From positions 3,962,001-4,026,000 of the forward strand of contig NC_077243.1 of NCBI RefSeq assembly GCF_947179165.1: a stretch of DNA of 64,000 nt, read 5' to 3'. The DNA is from Solanum dulcamara. Its lineage: Eukaryota; Streptophyta; Magnoliopsida; Solanales; Solanaceae. The stretch's first letter is position 1; each line of letters opens with the position of its first letter. Under the pieces are notes generated by a model, which was given only the letters and a program-made list of their open reading frames with translations, was not told where the DNA came from and searched no databases. Both the position numbers and the translations under genes were made by a program. This document shows, in pieces, positions 35,282 to 47,741 of the stretch.

Positions 35282-38200
35282 TTACCTCCATTTTGTACTA
35301 TGAAGTTGCTTGTTACTCTTGCTTTTCTTCAGAAGTGCTGACATGTGTTCAACAGCTTTAGAAGGCGATTGGGTCTCACCAGTCAACCACTGCAGAGCTT
35401 CAGCAGCTGCATCTTTTTCAGCTTCCTTCTTGCTACAGCTAGGCTGGCCAGCAAAATTTAACCCATTGAATATTACAGTGGCGCGGAACTTATTATTTTT
35501 TAGCTGTGTTATCTTGTAACTGGGTGATTGGTGGCCAGCCCGAGCAAGCAATGTTTGGAGATGAGACTTCGGATTCTCACCACCACTGCCCTTTGTTGAA
35601 ATGACATTTTTCTGTAACTCCTTTGCAGACTTTTTGGGGCACGGTTTACGACCATAGACAAATTTACCTTCACATTGATCCTCTGACACCAGCAATCTAA
35701 CAGCTTCTAATAGCTCACCATGACTTCCTACATCAAAATGACGGTCCGAGAGCTGCCAGAAAAAGCAAACATCAGGAGCAACACCACAGAAATGACAACT
35801 ATGGAAAACTCAAACGATGATAACACAAACAAAGATGGAGGGATATACATACTTTCTTATGAACAAGTTCATTAAGCTCCCTCTTCAAGCTTATATAAGT
35901 ATTTGCCAGTGAGGGGCTCATGAAAAACTCCAAGTATCCTCCAAGCATAATCAAGTGTCCATCCTAACAAGAGAAAAAGGAGTTTTAAAAGGTACGCCAA
36001 ACACTAAATCGTACAAATAATCATGGGAGGATTCAAGAACATAACAACGTGAACTCTGCAAAACAACAAAGAAATCAAATGCATCCCTGTGGGCAGGGGA
36101 GCCAGGGGTGAGAATAGGTAGAGTCAGAAGAAAGAAAAACTTACTAGAGCTTTTCCAGAAATGCCTCCGCCAAATAAGAGTACCACAGAATCAGATACAG
36201 CTGTAGAATCCCGCAGGAATACTGCATTCACTTTAACTTTTTCGTTGAAGACAAGCCACGGGTATGGAATTTGAGGTTCTTGAGCATTGACAGAGTTCTA
36301 AGGGGAAAAGGAAAAGCACTATTAAAAGAATGGAACTTTTCGTCAAAAAATTACATGACATGTGTCAAAATTTAAATAAAACTAATTATACTATGAAGCT
36401 TACAGAGTACAAAAGGACTCCACCATCCTCCATTGTTTTCAATGAGATTGACTTCTCCTTGTTCTGTGAGTCCAATATATGTTCAGTTAGCACATAGATA
36501 CAGGGAATGAAGGATTGTCATGAGATTTTTATATGCATAGAAAAACCAATCTGACCTAGCTCAACTCTAACCAACCTTTTTTTTGATGAAATAGACTAAT
36601 TCATGCAGTAAGAGGGCTAAAGGGTTTAGCAATCAGTATCATTCACAAGCCAACTTTCACTTTATGTAAATACCATATGAAGTGCTAACCTCAATGACCA
36701 AGAGAAGGATTGTTAATCAAAATAGCATAACTCACCACAACAGAGCATATGCCAGGGAATAGCCCACCACATACAATCGCTCGAACCAGATGTTCATTAT
36801 TACTCCAGGCATTACAACTCTGAATACTACCAACTAAACCAATGTCCTTAAGCAGATATAAAAATTGTTTTCTAAGGGAGTCCATTGCTTTGAGAGTTTG
36901 AGCAGAAAGGAAATTCTTCCAACAGTACTCATAACCAGATTGCTGCCTTTCAGCGTCTTTCCAGCCGTCATAAGCCCGAACAAGAGCAAGATGATCACTA
37001 AAGTCACGAGCAGAAAACTGGGCTTTGGCAGACTCAGCAAGCTGCAAGAAGTGATAATTCAATACATGACACATGCTCCTCAAGAAAAATACACTAAAGT
37101 GAAATCAAGAATATAAGGTGACCAATTGCTAATTGAAGAGGTTCAATAAATGGGAAAACAGATCTCAGTACAAACATTGTTCCCAAGCTAGTTAATTTAG
37201 TGACAACCACTATTCCCTTGCACTAATGCTGTAAAAGAAAGGGAGTAAATTTACATTTTACAGTCCCCAAAACTAACTTGGAACAAACGGATATGTTTAC
37301 AGAGCAACTTACGATATGCATGCACATAAAAATATATTAAATCTGTTGCTCATTAAGACAATGCACAGAGATTCCTTACTTAAAGAAAAATAAATTTGTA
37401 TTACAAAGAAAAATACAAAACAAGAACATATTTATACATTATTTGAGTCACTCAAGAAACAAGAACATGGTAAGATTTCTTCATCCATAAATCAGAGAAT
37501 ATTAACTTACATCCTTCTTGTCAAATGGCATTAAAAATGGGTCTCTAGCACTTAAACCAGCAACAACTGTCAGAACTGGATCCAGGCAGTTGAATACTAC
37601 ACCTAATATTATCATTTTCCCCAGTTTTGGCTCAACTGGAAGCATTGATAGATTGCGTCCTACAGGAAAATCAAGAAGTCAAGTTTTCTTTTACCAAAAT
37701 AATGGCGAAAAAACCTATGGACGATTTATCAAATTCAGCTATGCTTTTACCAAGTACTGTCAGATTTTCATCCTCATCTAGAGCCCCTATTGTCTTCAAA
37801 TACTCAATAGCATTTTGAACCTGCAAAACAATAATCGCAATTACATGTGAATCAAATTAACCACAAAGAAAACAAGATATATGTCCATTAAACATAAGGT
37901 CAGGGAGACAGAATTGTCAAACGAAGAAGTATACTAGACAACTTAGATCCAGGTCTGGTTGAAAGGCAGATGTTACATATTCTTCACCTGATAGGATGCA
38001 CATATCTTTACTAGCGTTTCCATGAACACTTAGATGTGATACCATATGTGCATATTAGGTTGTTTGGTGTCACTACCCAGTGAAAGCATTGAAAAAATTG
38101 AAATGGAGCGCTTGCAAGTGCATCATTTTTAACATCCCTCCTTATAATTTCCCTCCCAGACAATTTAAACCATTTTACTTACCCTCATTCTCCACTTTCA

Positions 38201-41200
38201 CTCTCACAAACTACCACACACATTAAATAAACTAGGTGAGTTGGTCCCAACTTACAGATAGTGGTTCTGGTGACTGGATTGCCTTGGATAGAAAGTCTGA
38301 AATACTTCCAAGTTGTAAACTTTTAATCTGCAGGCATAGGGACTGTAAAGGTGTTCTCAGAAGCTCTGGCAGTTGATAATCTGCAAAAGCTTCAAATACA
38401 CATCTAGGATAGAGATGATAACACTCCCCAGGTTGAACACGGCCAGCTCTTCCTTTTCTCTGGAAATTTAAAAGGACATTCACTTATGATGTCGATTTCA
38501 CAGCACTAACTAAATAGCTCAAAAACACTCAAAAGCTGGGGGTCGGAAGACATACACCCCAAATTACATAATCATTTTACATATTGCAAATGTTGAAGAA
38601 GGAAGATCATATCTATCTTACTTGCCGAGCAGAAGCTTTTGAAATCCAAGAAGGAAGCAAACATGGAGTGTTATTGATTGCATCATAAGACGTTTCTTTT
38701 GCTTTTCCACAGTCGACCACAAAAACCACGTCATTTATGGTGATACTTGTTTCAGCCATGTTGGTAGCTAACACAATTTTCCTGATTCCATCTTCTGGCT
38801 TATCAAAAATCAATTTCTGTTTGCAAGTGAATAGAGATCATAATTTAAGAGAGTACAACAATATGTAAATTACAAGAATAGCGGACAGATTTAAGTTACA
38901 AAAAAGTTTAGTTAAGCATGATTTCAGCTAGATTTTAAAGCTCCCAATTAAGCCAGGATGAAACTCAAACTCAATTAACACCTCTAGCTCTCGGGATTAT
39001 TTCAAATGAAACTTTAAAAAGGAAGGTGAGAAAGAACCTATTGGCGCCTAATCAGTTCCATGATAATTGGTAATTAATGATTTTTGTCATCAGAACATGT
39101 CTTCTGTGCTAGGATGAAACTCAAAGCACATTTAAGAGAGATACCAATAGACAGACACACATTCATTCTACAGCCCTCAAACAAAAGAAAGAGGATTCAC
39201 TAAATAATTCAGAACAAAAGATAAGAAAGAAAAACATCATCAACTATTCAAAAAAGAAAAATTCCTTGATAACTAAAACAATATAAAAGAGACGAGCACC
39301 TCAAAATCTCAATATTTCTTACACCAATAGGGCAATGATATTTCACCTTTAAATCCAAAAAAGTTAGTATTAGCTTTTTGGAGATACTGGAAGGGCCCAA
39401 CAGATTCACAGAATCTGTATGGTGGTTCTGCCTTTAAATAACCAAAATTCCTCCATAAAGCCATATGATGTTCTAAAATAATAATTTTCTAAGGAAACTA
39501 AAAGAATATAGAAACGAAAACTACGGGCAAAGAGCATAAAAAATTAACACTTCCTAACAATCAAAGAACAAAATAATACTTCCAACTTGGCAATACCTGC
39601 TCTGCACTGGCCATGGAACCATGACATGCAAGCAGCAAAACTCTTCTTGGATCCCCCAACAGTGGATGAGCCTGCAGCTGGTCCTTCACAGTATTAATGT
39701 CATCCCAACCAGTCATAAAAACCAACACAGCACCAGGCCTTTCGTTTCTACATATGTGACATAGCACATGCTCAATAAGGTTGAAGCCAATTGAATCGGG
39801 ATTCCAACAGGATAGTGAATCCCGAGTCAGAGCAGTATACTGCCCAAAATCAGCTGATTCTAGCGCTTCCTGTTTCAAAACTCAAGTGTCAAACAAAAAA
39901 CTATCATACAGAGCCCATGATAACTGCATAGAGACTCCATACCTCAACAGCTGAAGCAATTTGAGTCTTCCTCTTCCTAATAGTCTGTTTCTGCATTTTC
40001 CACATCTTGTCTTGACCATAGTTATCAATTTGATTATATGGAGTCAACCGGTATCTAGTCATTTCCAAAATATTTTCCATAAAATGACTTCGGACTGGAT
40101 AAGTAAAACCCTGATGAGATCAGAGAGGGAAATTAGTCCCCCAAAAGAGAAAAAAAAGCATTCTATTACTAGGAGGATCAAGAACTCTAAAGTAGCTCAA
40201 ATAAGAAGCTTGTGTCATAATTCTTTGGCCATGCAAATACAAAAGATTCTATGGTGTTGCTGAGGTGTAAAATCCTAAAATAAATCATGGATATAGTAAA
40301 CCTGAATGATCGTAATAAAAAGATGTTATATGTTAAAACTAAGTGCAGCTTCTCCATTCCATTTTGTTTTAAAAACCAATCAAGCAACCAACCAACTAAG
40401 CTTCAATCCAAATTAATTGAAGTCAGCTATAAAACTCATCTTTATTCATTCTATTCTTTCTTTTCTTTTGTCAAGTCAAAACAGTTATTTACTAAACACC
40501 AAGTCGGTTTAAATGCATTTCTAATATATACAGGTCCATTTTGTTATCAAAAAAAATATATGCAGGTCTGTTTCATTCCAATAGTAAATAATTTGTTTTT
40601 AGGTAAATTAACAACCTTTTGACATTTTTTTATTTTTTTTGAGAAGGTAACAACTTGTATTCTATTCCAAAAAAATCAAAACTTTTATACACCATGTTGC
40701 TACGTGCATGCTCTATTTCTAGTGATCAATAATACTCTTGACCAATTACATAGGCCCGGACAATTATCTGAATCTTCGCATCTATACAACTCTGATATTC
40801 TAGATATATTGAGCCTTTAAGGCCCAAAACTTAACCCTATGTAAAATTGCTGGTCTCAAAACTGTTCTATCGAATTTGTCTTTCGGTATGGCAGGTATCT
40901 TCCTATAGCATAGAATGTCATAGCACTCCTCTCCATTCCAGCCATCCTATTTATTTCTATATGTGACATCATCACATAGAAACATCTGATTTGCATGCAT
41001 TTCAAAATACCTTCAAAGATGCATAAAATAGATTAAATACAGTCTACAAGAATCTCCAAGAAAACCACTCCTACAAAATATTCCTATTTTCTTCCTTTTC
41101 TGTTCGCAAAGAAGGGTATCAGGCTGTCAGCATTTGGGCAGGTTTCACATGATCTGAAGCCTGCATCATGGCAGAAAATGTTTTGAACCTTCAACTTACA

Positions 41201-44200
41201 GGAATATGGATCATTGGGGCACCACCATAATAGGACGAGAATAGTTCAGCATTAAGAGTAGCACTCATCAAAATCAGTCTCAATTCAGGTCGACGGGGAA
41301 GGAGATCTTTAAGGACAATCAAAAGGAAATCTGGAAAGGGAAGACAACTATAGTAAGCATACTGAAATACAAGAGTTCAATTTATTTTATTTTATTTTTA
41401 AAAAAAGACACATTGCCAGGTGGGCAAATACCTTCATTCATTCCGCGTTCATGAATCTCGTCTACAATAACGTGAGTGACACCTTCCAACTTTCTATCAA
41501 CCAGTAATCTCCTCAAAAGAATACCAGTTGTGCAAAATAAGAGGCGAGTATCCCTCCCTCTCATGCCCTCAAGCCGAACCTTATAGCCCACCTAAAAAAA
41601 TTGGAGAACATAATCAGAAAAATACCATTTTATACACTCAATGCAACACATGTAGAATAAATAGCAAGAGCCAAGAACTCACAGATTCTCCCAGATTCTC
41701 CCCACGCTCTGCAGCAACTCTTTCAGCAACAGACATAGCAGATATTCGCCTTGGTTGAGTACAAATTATATTGCAAGTAGCTCCTCGAGCAGCTTCTATC
41801 TCAGCTTCTAAAATGTACTGAGGCAATTGGGTAGTCTTACCACAACCAGTTTCCCCAGACACAACCACCACCTGCAGAACTAGTTTGGGTCAGGACAATT
41901 CTTCACATGAACCATTATGCGCAGCCTAATTCTAGGAAAGCAAGCGTCAATTAGACAAAAATATTCCAACATAGAAGTATCACTTTAATTGATACTTCAA
42001 TAAAATAAAATAAAAACTGAACTATCATATAGGCAGGTAAGGGCCCATACCAGAAATTCATGATGTGTTATTTCCACCATACTACAATGTCCACATAAGG
42101 AAAACATAATTTTGATAGATTCATTGGCCAATTAAAATTGGAAGTGGAAGATTAAAATCAGGTCAAATAAGAAGTGCCTTGAAACAGAGACCTACTATTA
42201 TTCAACTTAAATATACAGCAATTGCAAAGCCATAAAAGTGAATAATTCGACAGAACTGCTGATAACCTGATTCTCAGAAATGGCTCTAAGCAATGCCTCT
42301 CTCTCTTTATATGCAGGGAGATTTCTTCGAAGTTCTAGCATCTTCTGGCCTTCAGGAGATCCCTACAGAAAGATGTCTGTCTGTCAAAACTCATATTTAG
42401 GATAGTGCACAAAGATGAATTTCTTATTGCAGTACCCCTTCGAGAGACAACTTGATAGTTACCTTTTACAAAAGTTCTACAAGTAAATTACTGAGAACTT
42501 CAGATCAAGTATACACTGGTAGTGTGAACCCACTTTACCATCTAAACTAAGAATAAACTTCTAAAACCCTTGACAAAGACAAGTAAAATTACCTATCAAA
42601 TTTCACGTGAACTTAATTTAATTATCTAAAAATCATGTGAACTTAATTAATCAATTCGTTCTAGTTTAAGAATAAAACATATCGACCATTATTATCTTGC
42701 GCACTATCTTTATAGTACAAAATTTGCTGCAGTAGTTGTTCATGGTTTGGTTATTGTGCATTTCATCATTTTTGCTTCTTTTTTTTTCCTTTTGCGATAT
42801 AAGTTATTCTGCATTTAATTTTTACCTGTAGGAACGAACGAAGAAAGGATAGAAGACAGGGAATCACATTAAGCATGGAGAAATGTTTGAAGCAGGTAGA
42901 ACTCGACCAAAATAGGATATATTTACGAAGTCCACATGTATGGAATACAAAAATAGTCATTAGATCTCTTAGACTTCCCACTCCAAATACATAATTCAGA
43001 ATGAATATCATAAACATATGTAGTGAGTGCAACTGTAGAAGACCAAGGAAGGTAAATGCTAAAATATGAAAGGAGCTCAGGAAGAACAGGACCCCTCTTC
43101 CATTTTAAATGGGTCAAGATAGTTTCGAACCTTTTGAGTAATTCAACCTGTTACCTCCAAGAAGCAGTAATGCGATACAAGATGATCCCAGCTATCCCAA
43201 AAATATTCAATACTAAGCAGAGAGATATGGTAGTGAAAAATAAAAGGCGGAAATTTCTGGGATGCAGCTGAATTACAATAGAAGACCAAGTTTCCTGGAA
43301 TATGGTCAAATTACTTTATCCCCCTCTTAACAAAGTTACCATTTGCTTCTTGAGGCCTCTGTTAAAGTGCCAAGCCATTAGACATTCTTTACATTAACAG
43401 TGTCCAATTTTTTCAAGGTTGCAAGATCCAAAACATTTTTGAAGAGAGAAAAGAAGACAGAAGCCTAACACAGTCAAGCTGATAGAGGAGAAATAAAGTC
43501 TGAACAACATACAGATAAGAATTGTACACCGTGAAACGACAAAAGTCTAGAAAATGAAACAAGTGTTGGCAGCAAAAATCCGGCAAAAGAAAGAATATAA
43601 CCTGCCAATCTTCTTGTTTATTACGCATCTCCAAGCTCCTTCGCCTGAGAATTCTTTCCGCTACAATACTTCGTGCAAATGGCTTCTCATTCTCATAAAC
43701 TTCTTTATCATTGGGAGAATTGTTGTCATTGCTTCCTCTCAAGGAAGCATTATATACAAGGTTTTCCTTGTTTATTGACTTTTTAGAAAGATGTGCTTCA
43801 AGAAGATCACCTACCCTACTTTGTAATCCATAAGGTAACACTACCTAAAACATCAACACAAGATGCATTAATTGAAGAACGTACTGAAAAAAAATGAAGC
43901 ATAAGTAATAGACAGCCACAAAAAGCTTAATGTCAACTTATTTACCTCTCTTTGTGGACGCTTAACATCCAAATCTGGCCTATAATTTGGCAATGGGACT
44001 TTGCTACATACAACTGTTTTTTCATACTGACGGCTGCATCAGAACATATAAATATATTAGGATTAAAGAAACTTACAACAAAGTGAACACAAAAATGAAC
44101 TGAATAACTGAACAACCTTCTTTTTTGACCAAGCATTGGAAGAAACAAAAGTAAAATGTTAAGAAAATTTGATATACCAGTGTAAACCCATTCTAGTTGC

Positions 44201-44931
44201 CATAGCTGATATATGCTCAAAATCACGGCGGTCCTTTTTGTCTGTTGAGACCACTTCTTGGTCATTTTTTTTGCGCATTAGCATGCTTAGCTTCCACCTC
44301 CATTCTTCAATGTTATGAAGGGTTGATTCACCCTAGAGTTGAAAACACATGAAAGTGAGAAAGGGATAAGCTTTTCTTTCTTTTTTTCGAAAAGAGAAAA
44401 AGCAATGAGCTTTTACATTTAAATGCACACAAGAAATGTTGAATTAACTGAATTTGAAGTGTTCGGACCAAAGACACGAGTATTAATTAGCCTTCTTGAA
44501 CAAGAAAGAATTTTTTTTTACAATTGACTCACCAATTGCTTAGACGACTCAGTTTCTCGATCAGACTCCGACTCAGACTCACATTCATCATAAGCAAATC
44601 TCCCATACCCCAAATTCTGCTGATAAAAATACGGAGACGGATAAGAAGAAGAAGATGAACCATGTCTTTTCCGCCTCAACACAATAGATGACGACGACGA
44701 AGAAGAAGACCCTTTAGCTGAGCAAAAGAATCCAACACTTCCATGGAGGCATCGTTTTTGAGGTATTACGGATTGTGACGACCGGTAAAGAAGAGGGTTT
44801 GTTTTAAAATGGAAACGATTTGGACAAACTTGCAGAGAAGTTGTAGTATTGGATGAAGACATAGTGGCCAGAAATTGGGTGGCCTTTAGCCTCACTTTGA
44901 GGCAGTTTTGAATAAGATTAGTGTAAGGCAT
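35282..44931 (-). CDS. DExH-box ATP-dependent RNA helicase, DHX36-like (1206 aa, 19 exons)
   Basis: This is an SF2 DEAH/RHA-type helicase, closest to the plant DExH3/DExH5 group, which unwinds RNA using ATP. Exons, 5' to 3': 44931-44533, 44332-44178, 44033-43946, 43844-43602, 42362-42267, 41871-41683, 41591-41432, 41330-41200, 40110-39943, 39869-39597, 38816-38622, 38459-38256, 37820-37751, 37659-37511, 37041-36736, 36463-36404, 36297-36145, 35963-35853 and 35752-35282. Together they give 3621 nt with no break. Motifs in order: [10 protein letters not shown] (Walker A), [16 protein letters not shown] (motif II), [26 protein letters not shown] and [10 protein letters not shown] (motif VI), then the helicase-associated region. 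Last comes a C-terminal dsRNA-binding segment, SYKITQ...[16 protein letters not shown]. The Ser/Arg-rich N-terminus suits an organelle-targeting peptide; a second Met at codon 24 (44862) would shorten it. Family and structure are sure; the substrate is not. Confidence 0.95.
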
Positions 44932-44970
44932 GAAGATTTAAGTTGAAGAATTTCAGTGAAACATTTGTGG

Positions 44971-44984
44971 TTAGGGTTTTAGGA
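44971..44984 (-). promoter_or_regulatory. Telo-box-like motif in helicase leader
   Basis: On the minus strand the sequence reads aaaaccctaacc, about 45 nt before the helicase start. Telo-boxes (AAACCCTA) are known in leaders and promoters of plant translation and growth-related genes. Function here is inferred. Confidence 0.5.
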
Positions 44985-45649
44985 AGAAGAAGAATGGGTA
45001 GGAAGAGGTGTTCGCATAATAGTCACACAAAGGAATCCCAGAGCTAGCGTGAGCACCATTCTTGTAATTGACTAGTACGGAGAGACTCTTTTTCTTCTCG
45101 CGGGTTAATTAATTGTCGTCGATTTGGTCCCCTGCAAAAAGAAAAAATGTTGCTTCACCTCCTTGGATATTTATTTACATTGGTTTAGGGTTTACAGATT
45201 TGTTTTATTTGCCAATGACAAGGGTCTATGGAGATGCACGGTGCAGTTTTAGTACCTTTTTTTTATATATAAATGAGAAATTTCTTACAATTATTAGTAG
45301 TGAGTGCAAGATTTTGGGAGAATATTAGTATCTCAATTGGTTGTGTTCTGAATTTTTGTTGATGAATGTTTGAGTCTTCATTTTGTAATCTTCTTTTAAT
45401 AGATAGCACACAATTTAGAATCCAATAGATAATGAATTTATTTTTTCGTACCATTATCAAAATTAAAAATTCATCAATTATACCTAACTCACTTATTACA
45501 ATTTAAGCTTTTATTATTAAATGAAAATATCACCTTAATTATTATGAAGTAATAATATTGATACATGCATAAAATTCGAGTGAAAATATATATTTATACA
45601 AAGCAAATTTCTTACGTTATTTTTTTCTTCGCAAGACATTAAAAGATCA

Positions 45650-45802
45650 TTTGGTTGATGGAATGAGACAAATAAAAATATTTTATGAAATTAGTTATTT
45701 TATCTTTTATATAAAAGATATCTAATTTCGTCATTTTATTAGAAATTATGATACAAAATAATTTCAAGACTAGTTAAAATTCATAACCAAATGATAAATA
45801 AA
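45650..45802. mobile_element. Small fold-back MITE in the divergent promoter
   Basis: Ends tcatttggtt and aaccaaatga are inverted repeats, and the centre is the palindrome atcttttatataaaagat. Length about 150 bp with no coding capacity. Target duplication not resolved. Confidence 0.6.
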
Positions 45803-46022
45803 ATAATTCAATAATTTATTTCGAGCTTGTTATTTTAGAGTGGATTTTTGGGTGAAAAATGTATCCATAGTTTACATCGGGGTCGAAACAGAATAAGAGA
45901 TTAATCAAGGGTAGAAATAGAATAAAATGAATAAGTATCGGTGAACCCTCTGGAAGGGTAAAAACCGAAAAGCCCCTCAAAAATTTCAATTTGTCCAGAA
46001 CCAAAACTCTTTCTCTATACTT

Positions 46023-46106
46023 CGCTAGGGTTTTGAAACACTTCTCATTTTCCCCCCCTCTCTCTCGAAATCATATCGATCTCTTATTTTCTCTAGGGTT
46101 CCGTCG
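46023..46106 (+). promoter_or_regulatory. Telo-box-like motifs in CCT4 leader
   Basis: The words gctagggttttg (about 46024) and ctctagggttcc (about 46092) are reverse-orientation AAACCCTA-type elements within 100 nt of the CCT4 start, next to CT-rich tracts typical of plant housekeeping leaders. Confidence 0.5.
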
Positions 46107-46121
46107 ATCCTGATCTGAAAT

Positions 46122-47741
46122 ATGGCATCTCCGGCAGTAGTTTCGGCACCCCGCTCCGCTGCGTCATCGTCCAAAACCGAGACCTTTGTGGACAACAAGC
46201 GCAAAGATGATATCCGCATGGCGAATATTGCCGCAGCGCAGGCTGTCGCCAACGCCGTTCGTACTAGTCTTGGACCCAAAGGAATGGACAAAATGATCTC
46301 TACTGCAAACGGTGAGGTCATTATCACCAACGATGGAGCCACTATTCTTAACAAAATGGAGGTTCTTCAACCCGCTGCTAAGTTTCTCGTTGAGTTATCC
46401 AAGTCTCAAGATGTTGTTGCCGGAGATGGAACCACCACAGTTGTTGTTATTGCCGGTGCATTGCTCAAACAGTGTCTTTCACTTCTTTCCGCTGGTATTC
46501 ACCCCACTGTCGTTTCCGATTCTCTGCATAAGGCATCTACAAAGGCTGTTGAAGTTCTCACTGCCATGGCTCTTCCTGTTGAGCTCACTGACCGTGATTC
46601 CCTTGTGAAATCAGCAAGCACTGCGCTGAACAGTAAGGTAGTGTCACAATACTCCACTCTTCTGGCTCCTTTAGCTGTTGATTCTGTGCTTTCTGTTGTG
46701 GACCCTGAAAAACCAGAGATTGTTGATCTAAGGGATATTAAAATTGTCAAGAAATTGGGGGGTACTGTTGATGATACTGAGTTGGTTAAAGGTTTAGTTT
46801 TTGACAAGAAGGTGAGTCATGCCTCAGGTGGTCTCACACGAGTTGAGAAAGCTAAGATTGGCGTGATTCAGTTTCAGATTTCCCCTCCCAAGACTGATAT
46901 TGAGCAAAGCATTGTGGTTTCTGATTATACTCAAATGGACAGGATTTTGAAAGAAGAGAGGAACTACATTTTGGGCATGATTAAGAAGATCAAAGCAACC
47001 GGATGTAATGTTTTGTTGATTCAGAAGAGTATTCTGAGGGATGCTGTGACTGAATTGTCTCTGCATTATTTGTCGAAGGCAAAGATTATGGTGATTAAAG
47101 ATGTTGAGAGGGATGAGATTGAGTTCATAACCAAGACCTTAAATTGTCTGCCTATTGCCAATATTGATCATTTTAGAGCAGAGAAACTTGGCCATGCAGA
47201 TTTGGTTGAAGAGATATCTCTTGGGGATGGTGGAAAGATTGTTAAGATCACAGGGATTCAGGACATGGGCAGGACCACTTCGGTGCTGGTTCACGGGTCA
47301 AACCAATTGGTCCTTGATGAGGCTGAGAGGAGTTTGCATGATGCATTGTGTGTGGTAAGATGTTTGGTGAATAAGAGGTTTTTGATTGCCGGTGGTGGGG
47401 CACCTGAGATTGAGCTTTCTAGGCAGTTGGGTGCATGGGCAAAGGTTTTACAGGGGATGGAAGGGTATTGTGTGAGGTCATTTGCTGAAGCCCTCGAAGT
47501 CATTCCCTATACTTTGGCTGAGAATGCTGGGTTGAACCCAATTGCAATCGTGACTGAGTTGAGGAACAGGCACGCACAGGGCGAGATCAACACAGGGATC
47601 AATGTGAGGAAGGGACAGATCACTAACATTTTGGAAGAGAATGTGGTGCAGCCATTGCTGGTGAGCACAAGTGCAATTACCTTGGCTACTGAATGCGTAC
47701 GGATGATTTTGAAGATTGATGACATTGTCACGGTGAGGTAG
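46122..47741 (+). CDS. CCT4: T-complex protein 1 subunit delta (CCT4), 539 aa, single exon
   Basis: This is one of eight subunits of the cytosolic TRiC/CCT chaperonin, which folds actin, tubulin and other proteins in an ATP-driven chamber. The protein shows the group II chaperonin marks: [36 protein letters not shown] near residue 70, the nucleotide-binding [13 protein letters not shown] near 95-107, [12 protein letters not shown], and late [13 protein letters not shown] and [19 protein letters not shown]. It ends in [12 protein letters not shown], characteristic of the delta subunit. Length matches the family (about 530-540). There is no intron within the coding region. The start codon follows a CT-rich leader with telo-box-like motifs. 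The gene is divergent from the DExH helicase. The reading frame is intact and the codon pattern looks like that of a highly expressed gene. Confidence 0.97.
   Translation: MASPAVVSAPRSAASSSKTETFVDNKRKDDIRMANIAAAQAVANAVRTSLGPKGMDKMISTANGEVIITNDGATILNKMEVLQPAAKFLVELSKSQDVVAGDGTTTVVVIAGALLKQCLSLLSAGIHPTVVSDSLHKASTKAVEVLTAMALPVELTDRDSLVKSASTALNSKVVSQYSTLLAPLAVDSVLSVVDPEKPEIVDLRDIKIVKKLGGTVDDTELVKGLVFDKKVSHASGGLTRVEKAKIGVIQFQISPPKTDIEQSIVVSDYTQMDRILKEERNYILGMIKKIKATGCNVLLIQKSILRDAVTELSLHYLSKAKIMVIKDVERDEIEFITKTLNCLPIANIDHFRAEKLGHADLVEEISLGDGGKIVKITGIQDMGRTTSVLVHGSNQLVLDEAERSLHDALCVVRCLVNKRFLIAGGGAPEIELSRQLGAWAKVLQGMEGYCVRSFAEALEVIPYTLAENAGLNPIAIVTELRNRHAQGEINTGINVRKGQITNILEENVVQPLLVSTSAITLATECVRMILKIDDIVTVR

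Larger units (their letters stand above)
44932..46121. other. Divergent promoter region, DExH helicase / CCT4
   Basis: About 1.2 kb separates the two start codons and must hold both promoters. It has telo-box-like motifs at both ends and a small fold-back MITE at 45650-45802. The central part is AT-rich, with no other gene seen; frames at 45113-45328 and 45816-46004 look random. Confidence 0.7.
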
